The notes under the pieces were generated by a model. It saw only the letters and a list, made by a program, of their open reading frames with translations. It was not told the DNA's origin and did no database searches. Positions 36,801 through 43,925 of a stretch of DNA of 64,000 nt are shown in pieces (the first letter of the stretch is position 1; each line of letters begins with the position of its first letter). The position numbers were made by a program, and so were the translations under genes. Source of the stretch: Lachnospiraceae bacterium (GTDB taxonomy: Bacteria; Bacillota; Clostridia; Lachnospirales; Lachnospiraceae); the NCBI GenBank assembly GCA_024693135.1, contig JAILLN010000049.1:62001-126000 (forward strand), in the 5' to 3' direction.

Positions 36801-36893
36801 GTACAGGCTGTTCAGTGCCTTTTCCTCCTGTTTCTTTGTCACTTCCGCCGGAGTCATGGCTTTATTGGTATTCATCATTGATGTATCGCACAT
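30873..36893 (-). CDS. Giant protein with lipase-type and papain-like protease-type domains
   Basis: The 2006-residue product has no signal peptide and no cell-wall anchor. Residues about 230-400 contain an alpha/beta-hydrolase core: nucleophile elbow YGHSRGG (Ser near 275), an acidic QYDPVAGG turn near 311 and a possible His in SDHAVN near 384. This recalls DUF2235-type lipases. Residues 480-700 are charged and helical. Residues 725-930 carry a papain-like triad: NNCFCC (Cys near 735), GHYVTITGI (His near 891) and VYNSSG (Asn near 907). Then come KQKTEEKQ-rich linkers (1010-1070), long helices and two glycine/alanine-rich hydrophobic regions (about 1630-1800 and 1880-1930) that could insert into membranes. 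GGAG lies eight bases before the start. An effector or toxin role is inferred; I know no family with this order. Confidence 0.75.
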   Translation of the reverse strand: MCDTSMMNTNKAMTPAEVTKKQEEKALNSLYSVPKMDEMTYQQQTGQLSDTRHNYLRNHVRSAIIDNLGRDRYAAFDELMIKKAGQSDAENVDLHHSTGSRYALNGEDVIEFDIAGSGFRYPRMEHKELTAWESKDEYRDKEIETNWYNEIKPFTWLPKVKTKKQINELNENREKTNKKIEAAYGRQVQEKVNGKKLGHLMKKEAVNDKDATKTRFYLKGPNAINVGKYSEDNLEEYIFELGKSSLETKLNDWDWLDDEQLAQVKPVNIMVYGHSRGGVACVLGAMRLKRWIADKHPALLHKIHFEVIQYDPVAGGPENFGNNAKIDHIPEDAKQAKKGSKYMSLGEEANTTVVYSLHTDHDNLFTPQRVDHPKRIILSMSDHAVNLNQVDKSQDGDATRITYLAEKNGKVEAFRSSGLGDLDEGVFIIDDQNNLIKLRSLEEYDALAKSLLKGAQGQDDRHNVIRASVQSWFKKNGEARTEAEIEVAKKKDLEKKAPKATEAPKPKIQVREKTDFDRMLETLETPKELKEAVKEKDKLNRIDRGKTKLKDYQKKQKKYFNTRRSGMKAYVDRLVKQKGSYINRTRKEYIYDIIELAYQLDVYNNGFAEADRKKKIQKLEEKIRNHPSNMDYDRFVPAYLRKELKPVLDEYVGEGSIRYMKDEAPEYTIIQEEPVQKEEVKQEEPVQKEGEKKEKVKQAPLPKLDEIPFTEHKASMTQKGMARAYERQPVGSNNCFCCAGTALMNQFIAKRKGADAQVGTDFRQDMMRSYRPDVQKFDPNNPYGVSEEEYESYVREMDSYAGKGKMAAGNLFEMGDFLLDKLAEKGIDHVMLNKVVMNQPSADQEDDADEVKERNRVMHDNIKAAFADRIHEIISSGSIAGIYIGKGAQGHYVTITGIDGRNLEVYNSSGYQNKPVQMSIDDLLVRGESLEINWLSEIKEPQDMIKEFPNLEHTEENGYDLKEKDYSSYMNSLFHTKGVTVAKNLTGPGLEGFAHFAYIRKDKMQADKVTLDEAMATAQEIRTKIQRQEAEQKAKEAEGLKSREELETGEKQKTEEKQETTEKQKTSEEAAAEEKQKDPEGTEWDSKITQLFYNICGQIRDEYYDRSKGKVVEDEVWSRIRVRENDDSIAYKQFRDAVEKVKKLAERLGPNGIEGLRPTAETVMAAMNRLSETATVFYDTHRGHQYFQRGKDRRKACDLVREMTREFYSRMDVAMGGKGIEGLALKKDPGTHTKKEKEAANKTVDELVKVYGKWKKHFALQEGLDQAKAKSRLKLFAPYMRALNIYRDTHSVKDWPKEVEELIRESSYLEVQNRVMTNYEEQKKNFADPLTKLANAHVDMMNGNKVAEKQLSPKEMDAKLSPEQLKAIDAVDRWFLRNYNNGGIVGSMLNIKNHNGEMVSRLFAKTKRERLFLYYLIETKKRKAPGIYDVFESQSFVPSLDAFKSQMLATRFKLMSHIMGGYVYMGKVTEASQATRDFQNLLAGCAKMDQGQKEVKGKELEELKKNKEEYRTYVLLETQKTTKAFRDDAIRVRDLGKKATEKDKASLEEKKKAFLRNLEELIKADDAVGEAIQFGQSLGKVETGKEGKKDYKPTDKYYSVKNTNAVDFNDNAGVYASAGSAITSNVHFGVNGAVFVGNAVKTVATELANKQYNPTHWKLKSSTVMNPNTYAATISAQSINALGSLIGALYGIYNLKVNWDNMHAMDRAASVADILASTTTMATTVMTTIDTAKDLSEGLEPVTSTLTKTLGATAAGLKAGKDIYTTISGHYDMKNAKKASKLLSEKIGTKYIEQLKIVSESDEQKAQREAGETKEQKEKREQEFRKVQHEHNMLKLSDRISGRKRKFAGIQSVSSSLVVAGLFLPGVGVIGLGMGVVTSILAGVSLTGIRTAMFDEYFDFQNFMKKAKESMRANGQRIYNEKEFEERMRREVCAAAGFADLVSACDQISKKYADQIINGLFGPPEAQVGGEVREAYIQLIKSYGLPYNEEKKIPSPELLARRMNGK

Positions 36894-36905
36894 ATCCCTA
36901 TCTCC

Positions 36906-37817
36906 TTAATAGAAAACGCCTCTTCTTACCATTACCGGTTCTTTTCCCGGGAAGATATGGCCTGCCAGCTTGCGGCTGCGCTCTGTCCCCAGGGTAAGGC
37001 GTACATTGGTTCCCTCCGGATAATTCAGATAATAATACCCCGCCACGTAATGCAGAAGCCTTAGGAGCTCCTTCTCCCCCTTCGGATTGAGGGTAGCCAG
37101 CATCACCATATGAAGGTCGCTCTCCGCGTCCCCTTCAAACAAAACGATGGAGGAGACCTGGCCGTCGTGCTGGATCACATAGCTCATATCCCCGGCATAG
37201 TCCTCCCTGAATTCGGAGATCAGATCGTAGTATCCGGTCTTTTCCAGCTTCTTTGCCGTCCTGACCGCATCCCGGAAGGCCTCCTGGGAAAGCTCCAGGA
37301 TCGAGGCCGTCCCCGCCGGCATATCGCCTGCCGTGGCAAGGCTTAAGGATTCCACCTTGTTCTGATCGCTCACCTGCTTCCGGCAGTCCTCCTTGGTGAT
37401 GGTCATTTCATGGCTGTCGATCACGTCAAACTGAAAGCCCCAGGATACAAAAAAGGCTTCGGCAAGATCGTATTCGCTGCCAAAGGGCACATCACAGACC
37501 ACCCCTTCTGCCGGGCTGTCATCCAGTGCATCCGCCAGGCCATCCATCATTTCATTGGCCAGGCCCTGATTCCTGTATTCTTCTGCCACATAGAGCCAGT
37601 GCAGGATGATCATGGTACTCTGCTCATTCCCGATGCTGACTCCCTCCTCCGGAGAGAAAAGCATCACTCCCGCAGCCTCCCTCTCCTCCTCCTCCCCAGA
37701 CGGCTCAGCGAGCGCACCCAGGCAGAACCAATCTCCGCTGATCACCGCCTCCTGCATCTTTGCAGGGATCAGCGACATAAACAGCTCTATCTCCTCTTCC
37801 TTGACCCAGATAACCAT
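36906..37817 (-). CDS. GNAT acetyltransferase, probably two tandem domains
   Basis: ATG 37817 follows a GGAAGGAGGG site and gives 303 residues. The N-terminal half is a GNAT fold: ILHWLYVAEEYRNQGLANEMM near residues 75-95 holds the acetyl-CoA loop (R-x-x-G-L-A). The C-terminal half (about 160-303) looks like a second, degenerate GNAT-like domain. Substrate is unknown. It stands 12 bases before the giant protein start and 23 after the small membrane protein stop, so it belongs to the same operon and could acetylate the giant protein or its target, which is speculative. Confidence 0.8.
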   Translation of the reverse strand: MVIWVKEEEIELFMSLIPAKMQEAVISGDWFCLGALAEPSGEEEEREAAGVMLFSPEEGVSIGNEQSTMIILHWLYVAEEYRNQGLANEMMDGLADALDDSPAEGVVCDVPFGSEYDLAEAFFVSWGFQFDVIDSHEMTITKEDCRKQVSDQNKVESLSLATAGDMPAGTASILELSQEAFRDAVRTAKKLEKTGYYDLISEFREDYAGDMSYVIQHDGQVSSIVLFEGDAESDLHMVMLATLNPKGEKELLRLLHYVAGYYYLNYPEGTNVRLTLGTERSRKLAGHIFPGKEPVMVRRGVFY

Positions 37818-37840
37818 GACAGATATCCCTCCTTCCATTT

Positions 37841-38422
37841 TTACCCGTTTATCAGCCGATGCTCTTCCTCCGGACTCTGCCGGAGCCGGTCTTCCTCCAG
37901 CCGATGCTCTTCCTCCGGACTCTGCCGGAGCCGGTCTTCCTTCGGCATGTCCCGGCGGATCTTTCGGATCTTCAAGGCAGATCTGACCACAATGATAAAA
38001 AGATAGATCGTAGTCAGGTCCACCAGGATCGACGCGATGGTCGTATCCAGCTTGTCCTCATCCTGAAAATCTTCTCCATAAAGACTCAGGCTCGCGATCA
38101 ATGCGATGATATAGATCACCGCGGGGATCAAATATCTCTTCTTATACGGCTTCCCCCTGGCCTCCCGCATGGCATTCAGTCCCACATGCATATGCACCCA
38201 GGAGACCAATACGAGGAATCCCAGGATAAAGGAGAGCATAAGGGCAGTATATATTTTTTTTTCAACCGGGCTGACTTCCCCAAAATCAAAGAATTCTGCC
38301 GTCTCCGTAAGGATCTCGATCACGGCCCGGAGGATTCCCCATGCGCCAAGGATCACCGCTCCCATCCCGCTTACGTTGAGATCGTCCTCTACCCTTCTAA
38401 GCTTTGCATTCTCTGTATTCAC
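37841..38422 (-). CDS. Small four-helix membrane protein with a duplicated C-terminal tail
   Basis: The start is GTG 38422, with AAAGGAA six bases before it; the product is 193 residues. Four hydrophobic helices (about 17-40, 58-80, 98-115 and 130-150) are followed by a charged cytoplasmic tail. The tail contains the 15-residue unit EDRLRQSPEEEHRLE twice, encoded by an exact-period 45-base tandem duplication. No family is recognised. As the gene just upstream of GNAT and the giant protein it could be a membrane partner of that system. Confidence 0.75.
   Translation of the reverse strand: MNTENAKLRRVEDDLNVSGMGAVILGAWGILRAVIEILTETAEFFDFGEVSPVEKKIYTALMLSFILGFLVLVSWVHMHVGLNAMREARGKPYKKRYLIPAVIYIIALIASLSLYGEDFQDEDKLDTTIASILVDLTTIYLFIIVVRSALKIRKIRRDMPKEDRLRQSPEEEHRLEEDRLRQSPEEEHRLING
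37854..37943. repeat. 45-bp in-frame tandem duplication at the 3' end of the membrane protein gene
   Basis: Copies at 37854-37898 and 37899-37943 are almost identical and encode the repeated tail unit of the 193-residue membrane protein. It is a 3'-end duplication like those at other junctions here, but in frame and before the stop. Confidence 0.92.
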
Positions 38423-38450
38423 GGTTGATTCCTTTCCATCATAGCCACCA

Positions 38451-38566
38451 TCCCGCCGGTCCAGGTAAGGTCGATCCTTCGTGATCCGGCTGCCCGGTCC
38501 AGGGGAATCCGTCCGCCGTGATCCGTCCCGCCGGTCCAGGTAAGATCAGGCTGAGGTGATCCGGAT
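38451..38566. repeat. 37-38-bp repeats at the 3' end of the HD-GYP gene
   Basis: A 19-base sequence is exact at 38451-38469 and 38526-38544, and GTGATCCG recurs at 38481, 38518 and 38556. The underlying unit is thus about 37-38 bases. The right end lies in the HD-GYP gene's last codons; the rest fills the spacer to the membrane protein start. Confidence 0.8.
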
Positions 38567-40948
38567 ATCCGTCAGGGCACACTGGTCTCCCGTAAGCCCT
38601 ACGTAGAGCTCATCCGTATCGCCGTCGATGATCGTGGTATTCTTGATATAGATCCCCTGATTTTCGGTGACGGTCGTGACGGCATTGCCCTTCCTCTTAA
38701 AGGATACCGCCACGTCGATGCCTCCCCGGTTTGTCTTTTTCCAGGCCTCCCAGCCCTTAAATTCCTCACTCCGGTTGACGTAGTTTTCATTCCTTGCGGC
38801 ATCGTCCGACTCCCAATATTCCCCGTCCAAACGGATCAGGGCATACTCACGGAAACCCTCCCCTCCCATCTTCTTATCCGGCGAAGTAAAGATGCAGATG
38901 AAGGGACAGTGCCAGATCAGGTTTGCCGTAGGCAGGCTCATGGAATGGAAGGATATCTTCATCCCATCCGTGATGGGGATCCCCTCCGTGGCTTCCGTCC
39001 GGTAGCCGTCGATCTGGACATTCGGGATGTCTCCGACGGGCACATTGATGTAGCTGATCTCCTCGGCGATCCGTTTAATATAGCCCTCGCCCACGGCCTC
39101 CTCCGACTCTTCGGTCTTTACGTCAGATAACCGGCAATACTGGCCGGTAAGGCCGAGGAATAAAAACCTGGAGCTGTCGGGAAGAGCCACGGTAACCTGA
39201 AGGACACGCTTCCCTCCCTCGATCCGGATCAGGGCGTGGTCCTTGAAGCGCACGGCCTCGATGATATATTCCGTATAGTTTGATTTACTAAATATGGACT
39301 TTTTGGCAGATCTTCCTTCCTCCTGCCCGATCTCCGTCTTCATGTCCCTGGCTCCGGCCACCACGGTCTTCCCGTCGAAGAAGATCTCCCCATACTCGAA
39401 ATAATGCAGCTCCTTCCTCTTTCTCTCATCGCTGTAGGCACGTCCGTCATTGGAATCAAAAAGCAGCAGCGCCGCTTTGCTCTCATCCAGGGCATCCTCC
39501 TCCGGAGCATATTTCAGGCTGATCCTTACCTTATTTGCCGTGATATAGATCCCTGCGGATATCTCGCTCCGGTATTCCCCTACGGCAAGGACATTCCTTC
39601 CTCCAAGCTTCCCTGCATCTCCCCGCTCCCTCAGCTCATATTCCGTATCCAGGTCGATCAGATGCTGCATGATATTGGCAAATTCCGGATCAAACTGGGT
39701 CCCGGAGCCTTTGATGATCTCCTCCCTGACCTTGGACTGGGGGATGGAATCCCTGTAGCTGCGCTTGGAGGTCATGGCGTCATAGGCATCGGCCACCGCC
39801 ACGATCCTTGCAAGCTCCGGGATATCCTCTCCCTTAAGGCCGGTGGGATAGCCCTTCCCATCATACCTTTCGTGATGGTAATGGGCCGCGATGCTCAGGT
39901 AGGGATATTCACTTATGCTGGAAAGGATGCCATAGCCGATCTCGGGATGCTGCTTGATGGCCTGGTATTCCTCATCCGTAAGCTTCCCATCCTTATTGAT
40001 GATATAATCCGGCACCCCGATCTTGCCCACGTCATGAAGCAGGGCGGAAAAGAAGATCTCCTCGCATTCCTCCTCGCTCTTGCCCTTCATCTCGGCGATC
40101 CGCCTGGAATACTCCGCCACCCTGGAGGAATGCCCGTGCGTATACTGATCCTTGGCATCGATGGCGCTGGCTAAGGCCGTGGCCGTCTGCTCAAAGAGCT
40201 TATGCATGCTCTTTCGCTGCTCCTTCAGATACTCCACCTCAAGCCTGTGGGAGCGCCAGACGGTGGCATTCATATTGATCACCACGAATACATACATCAC
40301 CACCGCCATGCCCACGATGGACATATTGATGAAGCTGATCCCATAGGCAAAAAGCTGCACGATGGAAGCAAGGATCGGCATGACGGCAAAGAGCATCAAT
40401 GGATAGCACACCAGCCGCCTCAGCTTCTTCCGGTACTGGAAAAGGACGGAAAGCTGGATCAGCATCAGGGTGTAGGGGATGATATAGCTTAGGATATAAG
40501 CCGGCGACCGCATGTAATGGTTGGTCTCGTCGAAGGTATAGTAAAGCCCGGTAAACTGGGAGATGATCACCAAAAGCTCGCCGAAAACAGCCAGTACCTC
40601 ACAGACCCTCAGCCGGAAGGGCGGCTTTTTCAATCCCCCTTCATTCATCATCAGGTCGGTGGTATACATATTGATGGCATGCACCACCGAAAGGGTCATA
40701 AAGTAGACCAGGAAATTACTGATCCTGACCATCCAATATCCGATAAGGCTGGTATCCCCCCGGTAGATATAGGCCAGCCGGTCTGACGCCAGAAGGATCG
40801 TGGCATAGCTTTCCACCAGCATCAGCGCCCTCTTGCGCTTCTTAGGCAGGGAGCCTGTAATGGAAACGAAGAATGCCGTGATCCCGCAGATGCCCACAAG
40901 CACCAGCATGATGTCCAGCTGGTATTTTCTCAACAGATCAAATATCAT
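38546..40948 (-). CDS. HD-GYP c-di-GMP phosphodiesterase with two C-terminal beta-sandwich domains
   Basis: The 800-residue protein has seven to eight membrane helices (1-230), then an HD-GYP domain at about 250-430. This keeps the metal and signature residues LLHDVGKIG and AAHYHHERYDGKGYP, so c-di-GMP hydrolysis is likely. After it come two similar segments of about 150 residues, ending in FLGLTGQYCRLSDV (near 610) and YVGLTGDQCALTDI (near 790). They look like duplicated concanavalin/laminin-G-like beta-sandwiches. Their side of the membrane is probably the cytoplasm, the same as HD-GYP. The gene starts 16 bases after the GH3 gene, suggesting joint expression. Confidence 0.87.
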   Translation of the reverse strand: MIFDLLRKYQLDIMLVLVGICGITAFFVSITGSLPKKRKRALMLVESYATILLASDRLAYIYRGDTSLIGYWMVRISNFLVYFMTLSVVHAINMYTTDLMMNEGGLKKPPFRLRVCEVLAVFGELLVIISQFTGLYYTFDETNHYMRSPAYILSYIIPYTLMLIQLSVLFQYRKKLRRLVCYPLMLFAVMPILASIVQLFAYGISFINMSIVGMAVVMYVFVVINMNATVWRSHRLEVEYLKEQRKSMHKLFEQTATALASAIDAKDQYTHGHSSRVAEYSRRIAEMKGKSEEECEEIFFSALLHDVGKIGVPDYIINKDGKLTDEEYQAIKQHPEIGYGILSSISEYPYLSIAAHYHHERYDGKGYPTGLKGEDIPELARIVAVADAYDAMTSKRSYRDSIPQSKVREEIIKGSGTQFDPEFANIMQHLIDLDTEYELRERGDAGKLGGRNVLAVGEYRSEISAGIYITANKVRISLKYAPEEDALDESKAALLLFDSNDGRAYSDERKRKELHYFEYGEIFFDGKTVVAGARDMKTEIGQEEGRSAKKSIFSKSNYTEYIIEAVRFKDHALIRIEGGKRVLQVTVALPDSSRFLFLGLTGQYCRLSDVKTEESEEAVGEGYIKRIAEEISYINVPVGDIPNVQIDGYRTEATEGIPITDGMKISFHSMSLPTANLIWHCPFICIFTSPDKKMGGEGFREYALIRLDGEYWESDDAARNENYVNRSEEFKGWEAWKKTNRGGIDVAVSFKRKGNAVTTVTENQGIYIKNTTIIDGDTDELYVGLTGDQCALTDIRITSA

Positions 40949-40964
40949 TTATCCAATCCCTTTT

Positions 40965-43784
40965 CTACGAATCTCTCCGGTCCTTCATTGCCTGCACCAT
41001 TTTCTCCTCCAGATCCTCCACCATGACCAGCCTGGCAGAACGGATCTTAAGCCCGCTCTGTCCGAAGAAGAATTTCAGCGTATATCCGGTCTGATAGCTG
41101 CCGGGAAGCCTGACCCGGACCTCCTTCCAGTCCCGATCCGCTCCGTTCAGGGTAAGGGACAGCATCAGATCCTTATTCATGAAGATGCTGATGGGAAGCT
41201 GGGCCATGGGGCTGATCCCCTCCTCCGCCTTCAGGGAAAGCTCCAGGTCAAAGCTTGCCCTGTGGGGAGTATTCACGTTAAAGACCGTATTCTTTCCCTT
41301 GCCCGTATCGATCAGGGAAGGATCGATCTCTGTCTCAGTACCCTCTGCCTCCAGATGGATCCGGTTCATCACGGCGGCATCCTCCTCCGAAAGGGAAGCC
41401 GCAAGCTCCCTGTCCAGCTCCGTCTGCCTGCCCACGCTCCTTAAGTAGGCCGGGGTATCCAGCAGATGCCGGCAGATATTGGAGGCACTACGGACCAGCT
41501 CTCCCCGGGTAAGCCTTCCCTCCCGAAGAGCCGAATCCAGGTCGTCCCCTCCGCTATTGGAAAGGGCGTCTGTATTGACCATATTGAGATCATTCTGGGC
41601 CCTTACCTGGGCGGAGACATTCTGGTAGCTGCCTTCTTCTCCCGCACGGTCGTTTCCCTGTGCCCACCAGTCCGTCATGACGATGCCGTCAAAGCCCCAT
41701 TCCTTTCTCAATATGGTGGTAAGAAGCCCGTAATCGCTTGAGGTATAGGTGCCGTTTACGGGACCGTAGGTAGACATCACCGCCCTGGCTCCCCCCTCCC
41801 TCACCGCGATCTCAAAGCCCTTGAGATAAAGCTCCCGCAAGGCTCTCTCCGATATCACGGCATTCACCATATGCCTGGATTTCTCCTGGGTATTGGCGGC
41901 GAAATGCTTGATCACCCCGGTCTCGTCGTAGCGGTGAAGCCCCTTGAGCTCCGCCGAAGCGATCCTTCCGGATACCAGGGGATCCTCGGAAAAATATTCG
42001 AAATTCCTGCCGTTTAAGGGATGCCGGTGCAGGTTCATGCCCGGTCCGAGCAGGGCGTCGATCTGGTTTTTGCGAAGCTCCAGCGCCTCGTAGCGGAAAA
42101 GCTTCTCCACCAGCTCCTCATCAAAGGAGCAGGCAAGGCAGGTGCCGTTGGGCAAGGAGAAGGCATGGGTCCCGCAGTCCATCCGGATGCCGCTGGGCCC
42201 GTCCGCGCAGCCGGCGATGGGGATCCCGAAGCTCTTCAGCCTCTCCGTCACCCCGCCATAGGCTCCTGCGATGCCGGGGGTCACCTTGGCCGAGCACATC
42301 CCCTCTCCCCGGATCATATGGATAAGGTCCTGATCCGTAAGCTGGGCAAGGAAGCATTCCATGGATACCGTCCCATCCTCCACGTCCATGAGCCGGTATC
42401 CCCGGTCTCCGGTCTGCTCCATGCACTCCGGAAGCCTCTCCCTTCGAAGCTCCTCCGGATCCTTCTGCCTTAAGGGCACGCTCTCCCTGCCCTCCCGGGT
42501 TCCTTCTTCCGAGGGCACCGGAACCAGCCGTTCAAAAGCGCGTACCGGGGCTGCCGCCTCCTCGCACTGCTTCAGGACGATGCATTCGGAAAGGGTAAGG
42601 CTTCCCGCCTCCTTTGCAGAACGCACATCATCCCCCAGATAAAAGACATACCTTCCTTCCTCCATCACGAAGGCATGGGGATGGCCTGTCTTCCCGCTGT
42701 CATCATAGGAAGCCATGCGCTCCATAGGGAGATGAAGCTCCAGGATCTGCTCCTCTCCGGGCTTCAGCACCCCGCTCTTGGCAAAGCCGACAAGCACCCT
42801 GGCCGGCTTCCCCAGCTTTCCCTGGGGTGCTTCCACATAGGCCTGGACCGTATGCCTTCCGGGGCATTTCCCCGTATTCCTTACCCTGGCCTCGATCCGG
42901 GCGCCTTTCTTTGCTTCTGCCTCAAAGGAAACCGCCTCTGTCTCAAAGCAGGTATAGGAAAGCCCGAAGCCGAAGGGATAGAGCACCTTTTCCTTCGCAA
43001 AGGTCTCAAAATAGCGGTATCCCACGTAGATATCCTCTGTCTGCACATTTTCCGTCACGGAGCCGAAATTGGCATCGGAGGGATAATCGGACACATTAGC
43101 CGCGATGGTATCCGTCAGATGCCCGTCCGGATCCACATCTCCGGAAAGCACGTCCAGGACGGCATTTCCGCCCTCCTGTCCGCCCTGCCAGACATAAAGC
43201 ACCGATGCGGGATCATGCCTTGCCACCCATTTCATGTCGATGATATTTCCCGTATTCAGGATCACCACGGTCTTTTTGAATGCGGCGCAGAGCTTCCCGA
43301 TGGCTTCCTCCTCGGTCTCGGTAAGCAGGAAGCTGCCCGGCTCATTCCGGCTGTCCTGATCCTCTCCCGCCGTGCGCCCGATGATGAAGATCGCCGCCTC
43401 GGACTCCTTCGAAGCCCGGCCCACCAGGTCATCCTCCAGAGGCATCTCCTCCTGGGACCAGGGCTCCTGCCCCCAGCCTGCGCCGGCATCAAAGGGATGG
43501 TCCTTCACCCAGGCCTCGTATGTCCCGCGCACGGAAGCATTCAGCTTAAAGCGCCCGGAACCTTCCAGGGCTTCATAGATCCCCACCACATAGTCCGTAT
43601 TTACCGAGCCTCCGGAGCCGGTGCCGCTATTGTAATAATGAAACTGGCTCCTGCCGAAAAGCGCGATCCCGGTGCCGTCCTTCAGGGGCAGAACCTCCCT
43701 GTCGTTTTTCAGCAGCACGATCCCCTCGGCCGCGGCCCTCCTGGCCGTATTTGCATATTCCTTCCTGTCCCAAAGCTTGCCCAT
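40965..43784 (-). CDS. GH3 beta-glucosidase with swapped domain order
   Basis: The 939-residue enzyme starts with the GH3 C-terminal domain (GIVLLKNDREVLPL near 19, LFGRSQFHYYNSG near 43) and continues through a fibronectin-III-like domain at about 290-400. The catalytic GH3 TIM-barrel comes last (about 470-800), with the nucleophile motif IVMTDWWAQ. This reverses the usual order and is known from some rumen and gut clostridial glucosidases. A final beta-sandwich of about 100 residues follows. No signal peptide is present, so it would cleave imported beta-glucosides. It is preceded by hairpin leader elements. Confidence 0.9.
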   Translation of the reverse strand: MGKLWDRKEYANTARRAAAEGIVLLKNDREVLPLKDGTGIALFGRSQFHYYNSGTGSGGSVNTDYVVGIYEALEGSGRFKLNASVRGTYEAWVKDHPFDAGAGWGQEPWSQEEMPLEDDLVGRASKESEAAIFIIGRTAGEDQDSRNEPGSFLLTETEEEAIGKLCAAFKKTVVILNTGNIIDMKWVARHDPASVLYVWQGGQEGGNAVLDVLSGDVDPDGHLTDTIAANVSDYPSDANFGSVTENVQTEDIYVGYRYFETFAKEKVLYPFGFGLSYTCFETEAVSFEAEAKKGARIEARVRNTGKCPGRHTVQAYVEAPQGKLGKPARVLVGFAKSGVLKPGEEQILELHLPMERMASYDDSGKTGHPHAFVMEEGRYVFYLGDDVRSAKEAGSLTLSECIVLKQCEEAAAPVRAFERLVPVPSEEGTREGRESVPLRQKDPEELRRERLPECMEQTGDRGYRLMDVEDGTVSMECFLAQLTDQDLIHMIRGEGMCSAKVTPGIAGAYGGVTERLKSFGIPIAGCADGPSGIRMDCGTHAFSLPNGTCLACSFDEELVEKLFRYEALELRKNQIDALLGPGMNLHRHPLNGRNFEYFSEDPLVSGRIASAELKGLHRYDETGVIKHFAANTQEKSRHMVNAVISERALRELYLKGFEIAVREGGARAVMSTYGPVNGTYTSSDYGLLTTILRKEWGFDGIVMTDWWAQGNDRAGEEGSYQNVSAQVRAQNDLNMVNTDALSNSGGDDLDSALREGRLTRGELVRSASNICRHLLDTPAYLRSVGRQTELDRELAASLSEEDAAVMNRIHLEAEGTETEIDPSLIDTGKGKNTVFNVNTPHRASFDLELSLKAEEGISPMAQLPISIFMNKDLMLSLTLNGADRDWKEVRVRLPGSYQTGYTLKFFFGQSGLKIRSARLVMVEDLEEKMVQAMKDRRDS

Positions 43785-43790
43785 TCTAGT

Positions 43791-43925
43791 GCTCCTCTGT
43801 AATCGCTTGTTTTATTCTGATTCATGCCGGTCGGATGCTGAACCCGTAACTCGTCAAAATACGCCTCGTACGGGTTCATGCTCCTCTGTATTTCTTGTTT
43901 TATTCTGACTCATGCCGGTCGGGTT
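43791..43925 (-). repeat. Hairpin leader element, one full and one partial copy, before the GH3 gene
   Basis: On the minus strand a full ~89-base copy (43791-43879) has the arms GAACCCGTA/TACGGGTTC around the conserved GCGTATTTT loop, then CATCCGACCGG, GTCAG-like and GAGGAG, the GH3 ribosome site. A partial copy (43880-43925) lies upstream and codes for the last residues of the ROK protein. Confidence 0.88.
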
